Assembly (NCBI GenBank): GCA_902635965.1
Contig: CACPQA010000004.1
Location: 59,999 to 123,998 of the forward strand
DNA: 64,000 nt
Direction: 5' to 3'
From: an uncultured Bacteroidota bacterium
GTDB taxonomy: Bacteria > Bacteroidota > Bacteroidia > Flavobacteriales > Flavobacteriaceae
The notes beneath the pieces were generated by a model, which worked only from the letters and a program-made list of their open reading frames with translations, did not search any database and was not told where the DNA came from. Shown here one piece after another: positions 1 through 8,670 of the stretch (the stretch's first letter is position 1; each line of letters starts with the position of its first letter). The translations under genes were made by a program, and so were the position numbers.

Positions 1-552
1 GAGTGATTCGGTATGCCATGAGTCTTTTTTGGGAATTGACTTAAATATTGAATCCCAAAAATTCTTATTCAATTCTCTGATTGATGATTTTTCAATTTCC
101 ATCTTCATTTTGTCCCATTTTTGAAAAAAAGATTCTCTCATGAAGTATTTTTTTTTAGAATAACCAGTTAAATATTTATCATCTATATTCTCCTTAACCT
201 TTTTAATTATTTCATATGCATCTAAGTTTTGCGATGTTAGAATGATGGAATTAAGTTTTATTATCTTTTCCTTGAGCTCTATTACTGGTTGTTTTAATTC
301 AACAATTGCGGCCTTATATTCGTTGAAACCCATGCAACTTATGAATAATGAATCTTTGTTTGAAAAATTTGTAGATTTTGAGACTCGGAAAAAGCCCTCT
401 TCATTTGAAATTGTATTGTAATTAAAATTTGTCAAAATGGTAGTAAATGGAATGGGGTCTTTTGTAATGCTATCTGTAACTTGTAAATATATTTCCTGAC
501 CCTGCAACATAATTAATCTTAAAAAAATCAAACAATAAAAAATTCGTTTCAT
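1..552 (-). CDS. Secreted protein with carboxypeptidase-like regulatory domain (3' end outside window)
   Basis: Reading the minus strand from the ATG at 552 gives an open frame of 184 codons that runs off the left edge. It starts MKRIFYCLIFLRLIMLQGQE, a short signal peptide. After it comes a segment (ITKDPIPFTTILTN, then NEEGFFRVS) with the pattern of the carboxypeptidase-D-like beta-sandwich found at the N-terminus of many Bacteroidetes outer-membrane and periplasmic proteins. A charged helical stretch follows (about residues 115-184), as in large flavobacterial proteins that carry this domain before a longer C-terminal part. The start lies 5 bases after the uvrB stop, so the two genes are probably co-transcribed. 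The full function cannot be read because the C-terminus is missing. Confidence 0.75.
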   Translation of the reverse strand, partial: MKRIFYCLIFLRLIMLQGQEIYLQVTDSITKDPIPFTTILTNFNYNTISNEEGFFRVSKSTNFSNKDSLFISCMGFNEYKAAIVELKQPVIELKEKIIKLNSIILTSQNLDAYEIIKKVKENIDDKYLTGYSKKKYFMRESFFQKWDKMKMEIEKSSIRELNKNFWDSIFKSIPKKDSWHTESL

Positions 553-557
553 TTCTG

Positions 558-2537
558 TTAAATGTTATTTTTAAGTTTTTTAAGTTGATCCCTTAACCTA
601 GCTGCTTCCATGAAATCTAGGTCTTTAGCGGCCTGTTCCATTTTTTTTCTTGTTTCTCTAATTTTTTCTTCAACCTTTTTTTTAGGTAGCAGATATATCG
701 ATTCTTCATCAGTCTCTATTTTTTTTTCAATTTCTGAATCAACTCTTTTTGCTAGGGCGTTGTCTAAAGTTTTTTCTATCTGTCTTGGGACGATATTATT
801 AATCTTATTGTATTCTTGCTGCTTTTCTCTTCTGTAATTTGTTTCTTTAATTGTTTTTTTCATTGAATCTGTAATTCTATCGGCGTAAAGAATAGATTTA
901 CCATTAACGTTTCTAGCTGCTCTTCCTATTGTTTGTGTTAGAGAGCGATTCGATCTTAAAAAGCCTTCTTTGTCTGCATCCAATATTACCACTAAAGAAA
1001 CCTCGGGTAAATCCAATCCTTCTCTTAAAAGATTAACTCCAATGAGAACATCGAAATCGCCTTTTCGTAGTCCCTGCATAATTTCAACCCTTTCCAACGT
1101 ATCAACATCACTATGAATATACCTCGACTTTATTTTAATTTTTGTGAGATAATTTGTGAGTTCTTCAGCCATTCTCTTTGTCAATGTTGTAACGAGAGTT
1201 CTTTCTTTAAACTCAACTCTTTTTTGAATTTCTTCAATTAGATCATCAATTTGATTTTTACTCTTTCTTACTTCTACAACAGGATCTAATAGCCCAGTTG
1301 GTCTTATAATTTGTTCGATAAATACACCATTTGTTTTTTTAAATTCATAATCAGAAGGTGTTGCACTGACGTAAAGAACTTGACTCTGCAATTGCTCAAA
1401 TTCCTCAAATTTTAGGGGTCTGTTGTCAAGAGCTGCTGGTAGTCTAAATCCGTATTCTACTAAATTTTCTTTTCTGCTTCTGTCCCCTCCATACATTGCA
1501 TGTACTTGAGATATTGTTACGTGACTTTCATCTACCACCATAATATAGTCATTGGGGAAATAATCCAACAAACAAAATGGTCGAGTTCCAGGACTTCTAC
1601 CGTCAAGATATCTTGAATAATTTTCTATTCCTGAGCAGTATCCAAGTTCTTTAATCATTTCTAAGTCAAAATTTGTTCTTTCCTCTATTCTTTTTGCTTC
1701 TAAACTTCTACCCATATCTTTAAAAAAATCTATCTGATCTTTTAAATCAAATTGGATATTTTTTATCGCATTTTCTAATTGATTTTCTGAAGTAACAAAA
1801 ATGTTAGCTGGGAATATTCTTAAATTTTCAACTTTCCCAAGATTTGAGTTATCAATAGGATTAAAGACTTCTATTTCTTCAATTTCATCTCCAAAAAAAT
1901 ATATTTTGTATGCTACATCAGAATAACCAGGAAAAACATCTATTATATCCCCCTTTACCCTGAAATTACCTCTTGAAAATACACCTGTTGTCCTTGAATA
2001 AAGTCCTTTGACAAGGTATCTTATTAAGTTCATTTTTGGGATAAGTTGTTTTTCATGTATTTGAATCATATTATTTTTGAACTCATTTGGATTTCCGATT
2101 CCGTATAGACATGAGACAGATGCTACGACTATTACATCTCTTCTGCCTGATAGAAGAGAAGATGTTGTGCTTAGCCTTAATTTTTCTATTTCATCATTGA
2201 TCGATAGGTCTTTTTCAATATAGAGTCCAGAACTTGGTATGTAAGCTTCAGGCTGGTAATAATCATAGTAAGAGACGAAATATTCAACTGCATTTTCTGG
2301 AAAAAAAGACTTAAATTCAGAGTATAGTTGTGCTGCCAATGTTTTATTGTGAGCAAGAACAAGTGTGGGTTTTTGAAGTCTCTCAATTACATTTGCAACT
2401 GTAAACGTTTTTCCAGAGCCTGTAACTCCCTGAAGGGTTTGATAATTGAAGTTGTTATTAAATCCCTCACAGATTTGATCGATAGCTTCAGGTTGATCTC
2501 CTGTTGGTTTAAAACTGGATATTATTTTGAATTTCAT
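558..2537 (-). CDS. uvrB: Excinuclease ABC subunit B
   Basis: UvrB, the damage-verifying helicase-like subunit of nucleotide excision repair; it loads onto DNA from UvrA and recruits UvrC. Walker A GVTGSGKT is near residues 37-44. The beta-hairpin signature YYDYYQPEAYIP that clamps DNA follows near residue 90. Also present are VVDESH, the helicase motif QTIGRAARN, and a C-terminal UVR domain (KKMEQAAKDLDFMEAARLRD) for UvrC contact. The length of 659 residues is normal. I chose the ATG at 2537; a TTG at 2546 in the same frame lies inside the promoter box. It is divergent from the gene at 2615 and followed closely by the secreted protein at 552. Confidence 0.98.
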   Translation of the reverse strand: MKFKIISSFKPTGDQPEAIDQICEGFNNNFNYQTLQGVTGSGKTFTVANVIERLQKPTLVLAHNKTLAAQLYSEFKSFFPENAVEYFVSYYDYYQPEAYIPSSGLYIEKDLSINDEIEKLRLSTTSSLLSGRRDVIVVASVSCLYGIGNPNEFKNNMIQIHEKQLIPKMNLIRYLVKGLYSRTTGVFSRGNFRVKGDIIDVFPGYSDVAYKIYFFGDEIEEIEVFNPIDNSNLGKVENLRIFPANIFVTSENQLENAIKNIQFDLKDQIDFFKDMGRSLEAKRIEERTNFDLEMIKELGYCSGIENYSRYLDGRSPGTRPFCLLDYFPNDYIMVVDESHVTISQVHAMYGGDRSRKENLVEYGFRLPAALDNRPLKFEEFEQLQSQVLYVSATPSDYEFKKTNGVFIEQIIRPTGLLDPVVEVRKSKNQIDDLIEEIQKRVEFKERTLVTTLTKRMAEELTNYLTKIKIKSRYIHSDVDTLERVEIMQGLRKGDFDVLIGVNLLREGLDLPEVSLVVILDADKEGFLRSNRSLTQTIGRAARNVNGKSILYADRITDSMKKTIKETNYRREKQQEYNKINNIVPRQIEKTLDNALAKRVDSEIEKKIETDEESIYLLPKKKVEEKIRETRKKMEQAAKDLDFMEAARLRDQLKKLKNNI

Positions 2538-2543
2538 TTGGGA

Positions 2544-2551
2544 CAAAATTA
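2544..2551 (-). promoter_or_regulatory. -7 box TAATTTTG of uvrB
   Basis: Minus-strand TAATTTTG matches the Bacteroidetes housekeeping -7 consensus TAnnTTTG and lies 6 bases before the uvrB ATG. No clear -33 TTTG is visible. The same spacing recurs at other genes here, which suggests a leader of only a few bases. Confidence 0.55.
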
Positions 2552-2596
2552 TTGAATATTTGACTTATTATTGCTCGTTTTCTTTTGAAAAGAAGC

Positions 2597-2604
2597 TAAA
2601 TTTG
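2597..2604 (+). promoter_or_regulatory. -7 box TAAATTTG of gene 2615
   Basis: TAAATTTG matches TAnnTTTG and ends 10 bases before the ATG at 2615. A possible -33 element (ATTG at 2570-2573) lies 23 bases upstream. It is divergent from the uvrB promoter about 45 bases away. Confidence 0.55.
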
Positions 2605-2614
2605 AAAAACTTAT

Positions 2615-3694
2615 ATGGAAGAGAAACTTATTTCAAAAAAAAAACCTTTTTTTCCTATTATTGAAATTTTAAGTATTTATCTTAAAAAGTATAATAGGTG
2701 GGTTTATACTCCAATTTCATATCAAGACCTCCTTAGATTTGCTGGCTCAGTTGCAGTATATGACGAAAAAGGTAAAGATACACTCTGGGTAAGGGTGTAT
2801 TATAGTGATACAGAAAGAAGAGAAATAGACCATAATTTAAAAAAAGTATACACTCTTCTTCACTCCGATGGTAATGACTCATCTCTTCCTTATCTAAGTA
2901 TTGATGCTATTGATTACTGCACATTTGGAAATTCTAAGCCATTTAGAATAAAAGTCAGAAACATCCTTAATGACAACTTCACATATTTTTATATTAAATG
3001 TACAGATGCTTCAAGGGTTTATGGATTGGAATTTGAACATATGTTATCCCCTTACAATTTAAATTTTTTAGTTAACGATAAAACTCTGATTGAAGAACAT
3101 ATTTCGGGTATTCCAGGTGACTTTTTTATAGATAATTTATTAAAAAAGTGTTCAATTAGTGAGCAAGCACAAATAGCAAAGGAATATGTTAAATTCAATG
3201 AAAGATGTATGATAAGATTATTGGGAGACATGAGGTCATATAACTACGTTGTTGTACCAATCCATGATTTCGACCAGGTAGTTTACAAAATCAGAGCAAT
3301 TGACTTTGATCAACAGTGTTACGAAGGAAGTTTTAAAGTCTACAGACCTCAGTTTTTTAAAGAAAATTTTCCCATAATTAAGCTTGTTAAAAATAGATTA
3401 AATCATGATTCGGTAATTCAGTACAAAATTGAGGAAAGATCCATAGTTGCAAAAAGAATAATTAGTTCTGGTTCTAGATTGGAAACACTAGTCCAAATTA
3501 TGACAAAAGACACTTTATCAAAACCAGATTATCTTAAAAAATTATCTCAAGAGATATATAAATTCACTAAAGATATGGCTTTTAAAAAAGTTAAAAGTAT
3601 GGGAGATGTTATGTCAGCTTCATTTTCATATGTTAGAAATAATTACGAAAATTTGAACATGTCTAATCTAATAAATAAAAGTAATTTGGACTAG
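2615..3694 (+). CDS. Protein of unknown function with kinase-fold-like signature
   Basis: 359 residues, no signal peptide or membrane segment. I do not recognise a named family with certainty. The sequence shows FYIK near residues 125-128 followed by a glutamate-containing helix, then GDMRSYN at 204-210 and AIDFD at 228-232. This order resembles the beta3 lysine, the catalytic loop (HGDxxxxN) and the DFG-like motif (IDFD) of aminoglycoside-phosphotransferase/HipA-type kinase folds, although the catalytic-loop histidine is leucine here. The kinase idea is inference from motif order only. It is transcribed alone, divergent from uvrB, with its own TAAATTTG box 10 bases upstream of the chosen ATG. 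Confidence 0.7.
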   Translation: MEEKLISKKKPFFPIIEILSIYLKKYNRWVYTPISYQDLLRFAGSVAVYDEKGKDTLWVRVYYSDTERREIDHNLKKVYTLLHSDGNDSSLPYLSIDAIDYCTFGNSKPFRIKVRNILNDNFTYFYIKCTDASRVYGLEFEHMLSPYNLNFLVNDKTLIEEHISGIPGDFFIDNLLKKCSISEQAQIAKEYVKFNERCMIRLLGDMRSYNYVVVPIHDFDQVVYKIRAIDFDQQCYEGSFKVYRPQFFKENFPIIKLVKNRLNHDSVIQYKIEERSIVAKRIISSGSRLETLVQIMTKDTLSKPDYLKKLSQEIYKFTKDMAFKKVKSMGDVMSASFSYVRNNYENLNMSNLINKSNLD

Positions 3695-3730
3695 TTAAAG
3701 TCTAAATACTATACCCTGTTTATACTTTAA
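3695..3730. terminator. Weak AT-rich hairpin between convergent genes
   Basis: TTAAAGT (3695-3701) can pair with ACTTTAA (3724-3730), extended by TAAA/TTTA after one mismatch, around a loop of about 12 bases. It sits exactly between the convergent stops of gene 2615 and ctaA. The stem is AT-rich, so a bidirectional terminator role is plausible but weakly supported. Confidence 0.3.
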
Positions 3731-4774
3731 TTACTCTCGAATAACTTTATTATTATTTTGATTTATATTCCTAATAGATATGTAGAAAAAAAATTGTAAT
3801 CCAAAAAGTATGGTTGCCAGTAATAGATGGAGTGGCTGGGTACTAAATGGAAAGTGCAAATAATACATCACAATACCTACAATAATCTCAATTACAATAA
3901 TTCCTAAAATCCAAAAAATAATTTTTGAATTCAAGTTTATCTTCCTAGATAAATAAATGATAAAAAAATTGACTGTTAAAATTAAAAGTGAAAAACTCCT
4001 ATGAGTTAAAAAAATGGATGGAATGACAAGTAGCCATAAATTTTTCTTTGCTTCTCCTATAAATATTATTTGCTGATCAATAAATTCTCTTACTTGTGTC
4101 CCAATTACAATTTGAATTATCGTGAAAGTAAGTGATAGTAAAACAATATTTTTTAATGCTAAACTTTTAACGTTATTTTTTGTATAATTATTGCTCAGGC
4201 AGTATTTAAAAATTAAAATTGAAATTATTAAAAGTGCCATAAGCATGTGTATGGTAATACTATATGGATTTAAATTGGTGTCTACCACTATTTTACCTAA
4301 CCATGCTTGGAATCCAACAGCTATTATTGTCAATAAGCTTAAAAAAGTCAAGATAGGTTTATTCTTAATGAATTGTAGTGAATAAAAGCCCAAAATCAAT
4401 ACAGATATACCACAAATTACTCCAATCAATCTGTTTATGAATTCAACCCACGTATGAAGTGGTTTAAATTTTGAATAATCATGTTTTGTGTAGTCTTCCC
4501 AGTTTTTAGGATTAAAACTTAATCCACTCGTAAAGTTGTTTTTTGATATTTTTAGCTCATCTTCAAAAATAATCATTTGCCCTTTTTTAAATATCTTTTG
4601 TGACATCCAGGTTAATTCGGCAATATTTGTTGGAGGTATATAATATCCAAAACATTTAGGCCAATCAGGACAACCCATGCCACTTCCTGTCATTCTCACA
4701 ACTCCTCCAGTTGCTATAACCAAGTATACAAGTAAAATTGACGTTTTAGTCCAGAAACTAAACTTTTTCCTCAT
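3731..4774 (-). CDS. ctaA: Heme A synthase (COX15/CtaA family)
   Basis: Oxidises the C8 methyl of heme O to the formyl group of heme A for cytochrome c oxidase. Polytopic inner-membrane protein of 347 residues. The N-terminal hallmark GGVVRMTGSGMGCPDWPKCF follows the first membrane segment, and PLHTWVEFINRLIG carries a likely heme-ligand histidine. Further histidines occur in THRSF and PLHLLL. The total length fits the family. Its start overlaps the end of cca by 17 bases, so it is the last gene of the dapD-tsaC-cca-ctaA unit. The presence of heme A synthase implies an aa3-type terminal oxidase elsewhere in the genome. Confidence 0.95.
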   Translation of the reverse strand: MRKKFSFWTKTSILLVYLVIATGGVVRMTGSGMGCPDWPKCFGYYIPPTNIAELTWMSQKIFKKGQMIIFEDELKISKNNFTSGLSFNPKNWEDYTKHDYSKFKPLHTWVEFINRLIGVICGISVLILGFYSLQFIKNKPILTFLSLLTIIAVGFQAWLGKIVVDTNLNPYSITIHMLMALLIISILIFKYCLSNNYTKNNVKSLALKNIVLLSLTFTIIQIVIGTQVREFIDQQIIFIGEAKKNLWLLVIPSIFLTHRSFSLLILTVNFFIIYLSRKINLNSKIIFWILGIIVIEIIVGIVMYYLHFPFSTQPLHLLLATILFGLQFFFYISIRNINQNNNKVIRE

Positions 4775-6209
4775 TAATTTTAGGTTTTAATCCCATTTTT
4801 GTCCCCTCTTTTAATAAAAGTTCAAAAGCAGAATTGTATTCATTTGGGATTTTTCCATCTAGAATAGCATCTTTGATTTTTTCTTTTAGTATCCCAACCT
4901 CCTTGGAGGGCTGTAGATTAAAAATACTCATAATAAATTTTCCAGATATTGGAGGTTGAAAATTCCTAATTTCATCTCTATCCTCAACCATTTTAATTTT
5001 TTGTCTTACAATTTTAAAATTATTTAAATATTTATCGCGTCTTTTTTTGTTTTTGGTTGTTATATCTGCTTCACACAACATCAGTAAATCCTCAATTTCT
5101 TCACCAGCATCATAAATTAGTCTTCGAACTGCACTATCTGTAACAATATTGTTAGATAAAATTATTGGTCTAGAACTTAACAAAACAATCTTCTGGACAT
5201 ATTTCAATGAACTATTTAAGGGCATTTTTAATTTTTTAAAAATCTCGAAGATCATTTTTGAACCAATATATTCGTGACCGTGAAATGTCCAACCAATTTT
5301 TTTATCAAATCTTTTTGAGTTTGGTTTACCAATATCATGCAAAAGTGCAGACCACCTTAACCATATTTTATTCGTTACTTGGGATATATTATCCACAACT
5401 TGGAGTGTATGATAAAAATTGTCTTTGTGTGTTATACCCTCTTTCTCTTCTATTCCTTTTAGTTTATTTAAAGGGGGGATTAATATTTGAATTAAACCTA
5501 TTTTATCTAATAATTTAAACCCTTTTGAAGGCTTATCAGTCATTATTATTTTATTGATTTCATCCACAATTCTTTCTTTAGAAATTATTTTGATCCTATC
5601 ACAATTTTTTTTCATTGCGTTTAATAAGGAATTATTAATCTCAAAATTCAATTCAGCGCAAAATCTAACACCTCTAAGAATTCTTAGCGGATCATCTGAA
5701 ATCGTTATTTCTGGATCTCTAGGTGTTATAATGATTTTATTTTTTAAATCATTTAATCCCCCTAAGGGATCGATTAGCTCACCAAAATTTTCATTATTTA
5801 AACTTACAGCTATTGCATTGATTGTAAAATCTCTTCTTTTTAAATCATCAAGAAGAGTTCCAGGCTCAACATCTGGATTTCTGCTTGATAAATGATAAGA
5901 TTCTTTGCGAGCTTTAACAATTTCAATATTGATCTCATTGAAATTAATATGTGCAGTACCAAAGTTCTTGAATCTGCTGATTTTTAAGTTTTTATTTATT
6001 TTATTTCTAATTTCATTAGCCAATTTAATTTCACAACCTAAAGTAACAAAATCTAAATCACGATTTTTTCTTTTTCTATCAATTAGATGATCTCTTACTG
6101 CTCCGCCTACAAGATATGTTTCTTGAGATATTGATGTAGCGCTTTCATGGACAATATCAACAATTTTATGTTTAATTAGTTTTTGAATTTTTTTATTTGC
6201 ATTAATCAT
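4758..6209 (-). CDS. cca: CCA tRNA nucleotidyltransferase with HD domain
   Basis: Adds or repairs the 3' CCA of tRNAs (poly-A polymerase/CCA family, class II). The N-terminal nucleotidyltransferase core shows YLVGGAVRDHL and NRDLDFVT (catalytic aspartates), then RRDFTINAIA, within the first 150 residues. A central HD phosphohydrolase motif is visible in LLHDIGKPNSKRF. Both tRNA genes in this window lack an encoded CCA, consistent with need for this enzyme. 483 residues. The start overlaps the tsaC stop by 4 bases (ATGA), typical of translational coupling. Confidence 0.93.
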   Translation of the reverse strand: MINANKKIQKLIKHKIVDIVHESATSISQETYLVGGAVRDHLIDRKRKNRDLDFVTLGCEIKLANEIRNKINKNLKISRFKNFGTAHINFNEINIEIVKARKESYHLSSRNPDVEPGTLLDDLKRRDFTINAIAVSLNNENFGELIDPLGGLNDLKNKIIITPRDPEITISDDPLRILRGVRFCAELNFEINNSLLNAMKKNCDRIKIISKERIVDEINKIIMTDKPSKGFKLLDKIGLIQILIPPLNKLKGIEEKEGITHKDNFYHTLQVVDNISQVTNKIWLRWSALLHDIGKPNSKRFDKKIGWTFHGHEYIGSKMIFEIFKKLKMPLNSSLKYVQKIVLLSSRPIILSNNIVTDSAVRRLIYDAGEEIEDLLMLCEADITTKNKKRRDKYLNNFKIVRQKIKMVEDRDEIRNFQPPISGKFIMSIFNLQPSKEVGILKEKIKDAILDGKIPNEYNSAFELLLKEGTKMGLKPKINEEKV

Positions 6210-6766
6210 TCTCTAATTATTTCAATTTGGCCATTTAGTAAAACCTTAATGATTCTAGAAGGTTTTGACTTTTTAAAATTACTACCATTAAAATTAACAA
6301 CATAATCTACTTCATTGATAATCTTTTTGTCAATTTCCTTGAATTCTTTTGGGAAAGGACTACCACTTATGTTGGCTGAGGTTGAAATTAAAGGAGTATT
6401 TATTTCGTCAATTAATGCTTTACAAAAATTATCTTTAACTAACCTTATAGCAATTGACTCATTTTTTCCATACAAAATCTGACTCAAGCCCTTAACTTTT
6501 GGATAAACTATTGTTGTAGGTGACTCGTCATATAAATATTTTAAGAGATATTCTGGAATGTTCTTAACGTATCTTTCAAGCATTTCTATACTAGATACTA
6601 GACTTATTAAAAGTTTATTATTACTCCTTCTTTTAATTTTAAATATTTTTTTAATGGGTGATTCAATTATTGCACTGCAACCGATACCCCAAATAGTGTC
6701 AGTTGGATACAATATAACACCTCCGTTTAAGACAACTTCTTTAGCTTTATATATTATGTCCTCCAT
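6206..6766 (-). CDS. tsaC: L-threonylcarbamoyladenylate synthase (Sua5/YrdC/YciO)
   Basis: Makes threonylcarbamoyl-AMP from threonine, bicarbonate and ATP for the t6A37 modification of ANN-decoding tRNAs. Family motifs are YPTDTIWGIGC near residues 21-31, KRRSNNKLLISL for the basic ATP/threonine site, and STSANISGSPFP near residue 133. At 186 residues it is the short form without a Sua5 C-terminal domain. YciO-type paralogues look similar, so the exact subgroup is not certain. Lies between dapD (6-base gap) and cca (4-base overlap). Confidence 0.9.
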   Translation of the reverse strand: MEDIIYKAKEVVLNGGVILYPTDTIWGIGCSAIIESPIKKIFKIKRRSNNKLLISLVSSIEMLERYVKNIPEYLLKYLYDESPTTIVYPKVKGLSQILYGKNESIAIRLVKDNFCKALIDEINTPLISTSANISGSPFPKEFKEIDKKIINEVDYVVNFNGSNFKKSKPSRIIKVLLNGQIEIIRE

Positions 6767-6772
6767 TTGATA

Positions 6773-7579
6773 TTATACCGATACCCCGTGTTCTCTAAGA
6801 ACATCGTTCAGAGAAGTTTTTTTATCAGTACTTTCTTTTCTTTCCCCGATTATTAAAGCACAAGGCACATTAAATTCTCCAGCATTAAATTCTTTTTTGT
6901 AACTCCCTGGAATTACAACAGATCTCTCGGGAATAAAACCTTTTATCTCCTTTACCTCTTCTTTTGAAACATCAAATATTTTTGTTGATTTTGTAAGTAC
7001 TACATTAGCCCCTAAAACGGCTTCTTTTTTAACATGTATACCTTCTACTATAATGCATCTGGAACCAACAAAAACATTATCCTCTATTATTACTGGAGAT
7101 GCTTGCAAAGGTTCTAAAACCCCTCCTATCCCAACACCTCCACTTAAATGGACATTTTTACCTATTTGAGCACAACTTCCAACAGTTGCCCAAGTATCTA
7201 CCATAGTTCCTATATCAACATAAGCACCTATATTAACAAAACTTGGCATTAAAATAACACCCTCCGAAATATATGATCCATATCTAGCTACTGCGTGGGG
7301 AACCACCCTAATATTTCTCTCTGAATAATTATTTTTTAAATCTATTTTATCATGAAATTCTAGTGGTCCAGCTTTTGAAGTTTCCATTTTTTGAATTGCA
7401 AAATAAAGGACAACAGATTTTTTTATCCACTCGTGAGTTATCCATTTTTCTCCTTTTTTTTCAGCAACTCTTACTTTTCCTTTGTCTAGATTTTCAATTA
7501 CTTCTCTAATTTTGTGCTGTGTCTCTTTTTCTTTTAAAAGAGCTCGATTTGTCCATGCTTTTTCAATAATTGAATCCAT
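6773..7579 (-). CDS. dapD: Tetrahydrodipicolinate N-succinyltransferase
   Basis: Succinyl-CoA-dependent acylation of tetrahydrodipicolinate in the succinylase branch of the diaminopimelate/lysine pathway. 268 residues. The central left-handed beta-helix of hexapeptide repeats is visible as GVILMPSFVNIGAYVDIGTM, then ATVGSCAQIGKNVHLSGG, then VGSRCIIVEGIHV. The N-terminal helical domain and the C-terminal ERSVVIPGSY segment fit DapD. It is the first gene of a minus-strand unit with tsaC, cca and ctaA, and has a TAAATTTG promoter box 12 bases upstream. DapB of the same pathway is encoded at 37.3 kb. Confidence 0.96.
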   Translation of the reverse strand: MDSIIEKAWTNRALLKEKETQHKIREVIENLDKGKVRVAEKKGEKWITHEWIKKSVVLYFAIQKMETSKAGPLEFHDKIDLKNNYSERNIRVVPHAVARYGSYISEGVILMPSFVNIGAYVDIGTMVDTWATVGSCAQIGKNVHLSGGVGIGGVLEPLQASPVIIEDNVFVGSRCIIVEGIHVKKEAVLGANVVLTKSTKIFDVSKEEVKEIKGFIPERSVVIPGSYKKEFNAGEFNVPCALIIGERKESTDKKTSLNDVLREHGVSV

Positions 7580-7591
7580 ATTTTTTTTCTA

Positions 7592-7599
7592 CAAATTTA
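7592..7599 (-). promoter_or_regulatory. -7 box TAAATTTG of dapD operon
   Basis: Exact TAnnTTTG match on the minus strand, 12 bases before the dapD ATG, in the intergenic gap shared with divergent ruvX. No convincing -33 element seen. Confidence 0.55.
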
Positions 7600-7651
7600 C
7601 ATTATCTAAATTACTTTGACATTAAGTTTTTCATTTCAAACTTAGGATGAA

Positions 7652-7659
7652 TATATTTG
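7652..7659 (+). promoter_or_regulatory. -7 box TATATTTG of ruvX operon
   Basis: Exact TAnnTTTG match ending only 3 bases before the ruvX ATG at 7663, so the transcript would start at or very near the start codon. Confidence 0.5.
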
Positions 7660-7662
7660 TGT

Positions 7663-8082
7663 ATGGGAATTTTTCTAGCTTTAGATTATGGTGAGAAAAG
7701 AACAGGTATGGCAGTTACAGATATTAATAAAATAATTGCCTCTGGTCTCACAGCCCTATCAACAAAAGAAGTAATTCCATATTTAATTAAGTATTGTAGT
7801 AATAACTTTGTTGAAAAATTCATTGTTGGATATCCCAAAAAAAATAATAACCAAGATAGTTTAGTAGAAATAAAGATTAAAGATTTTATAAAAAACCTTA
7901 AATTATCACTACCAAAGATTCCTATTGTGAGACATGACGAAAGATTTACTTCTAAAATTGCCTCTAATGTTATACTTAAATCGGGTGTAAACAAAACAAA
8001 AAGACAAGATAAATTTTTAGTTGATAAGGTAAGCGCAACAATTTTATTACAATCCTATTTATCCACTCATAAAAATATCTAA
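7663..8082 (+). CDS. ruvX: RuvX/YqgF putative pre-16S rRNA nuclease / resolvase
   Basis: RNase H-fold protein (YqgF family) implicated in 16S rRNA 5'-end maturation and annotated as a Holliday junction resolvase. The N-terminus MGIFLALDYGEKRTGMAVTD holds the first catalytic aspartate and the family signature. VGYPKKNNNQDS and DERFTSKIA are further conserved blocks. 139 residues from the ATG at 7663; an in-frame TTG at 7657 overlaps the promoter box and is rejected. First gene of a unit with def (4 bases on) and mazG. Confidence 0.93.
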   Translation: MGIFLALDYGEKRTGMAVTDINKIIASGLTALSTKEVIPYLIKYCSNNFVEKFIVGYPKKNNNQDSLVEIKIKDFIKNLKLSLPKIPIVRHDERFTSKIASNVILKSGVNKTKRQDKFLVDKVSATILLQSYLSTHKNI

Positions 8083-8086
8083 ACTT

Positions 8087-8665
8087 ATGATTTTACCAAT
8101 CCTTTCGTATGGAAATTCAGTTCTTAAAAAGAAAGCTCTGCCTATTTCTCTAAAAACAAAAAACCTAAAAAATTTGATAAACGATATGTGGGAAACAATG
8201 TATCAGGCTCAAGGTGTTGGTCTTGCTGCGCCTCAAATAGGTGAGTCAGTAAGACTATTTATTGTTGATACCTATCCTTTTTCAGACAATGAAAATTTGT
8301 CAATTGATGAAAGGAATTTTTTAAAAGGTTTTAAAAAGGTTTTTATTAATCCTGAAATTATAGGAGAGAATGGTAAGGAATGTTTTTTCAATGAAGGCTG
8401 CCTAAGTATTCCTGGTATAAGAGAGGATGTGAAGAGAAGAGGTTCTATAACTATTAAATTTCAAGACTTGAACGGAACATTTATAACAGAATCCCTATCT
8501 GGTATTGCAGCCAGAGTTGTACAACATGAATATGATCATATTGAAGGAATTCTCTTTACCGACAAATTATCCTTTTTAAAAAAGAAGACAATTAAAAGGA
8601 AGCTTACTGAAATTTCGAAAGGAAAAATTAAGGTTGATTACAATATGAAATTTTTAAAAAATTAA
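8087..8665 (+). CDS. def: Peptide deformylase
   Basis: Removes the N-formyl group from nascent proteins; a metal hydrolase. All three signature motifs are present: GVGLAAPQIG near residues 43-52, EGCLSIPG with the metal-binding cysteine, and QHEYDHIEG with the two metal histidines and the catalytic glutamate. 192 residues, normal length. Lies between ruvX and mazG in a tight plus-strand unit. In many flavobacteria I recall a small DUF5606 gene between def and mazG. Here the two genes are only 5 bases apart and that gene is missing, consistent with a streamlined genome. Confidence 0.97.
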   Translation: MILPILSYGNSVLKKKALPISLKTKNLKNLINDMWETMYQAQGVGLAAPQIGESVRLFIVDTYPFSDNENLSIDERNFLKGFKKVFINPEIIGENGKECFFNEGCLSIPGIREDVKRRGSITIKFQDLNGTFITESLSGIAARVVQHEYDHIEGILFTDKLSFLKKKTIKRKLTEISKGKIKVDYNMKFLKN

Positions 8666-8670
8666 TTACT

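Noticed and set aside
2186..2386. Small reading frame on the minus strand inside uvrB
   Set aside because: Lies wholly within uvrB in another frame and has no domain or promoter of its own.
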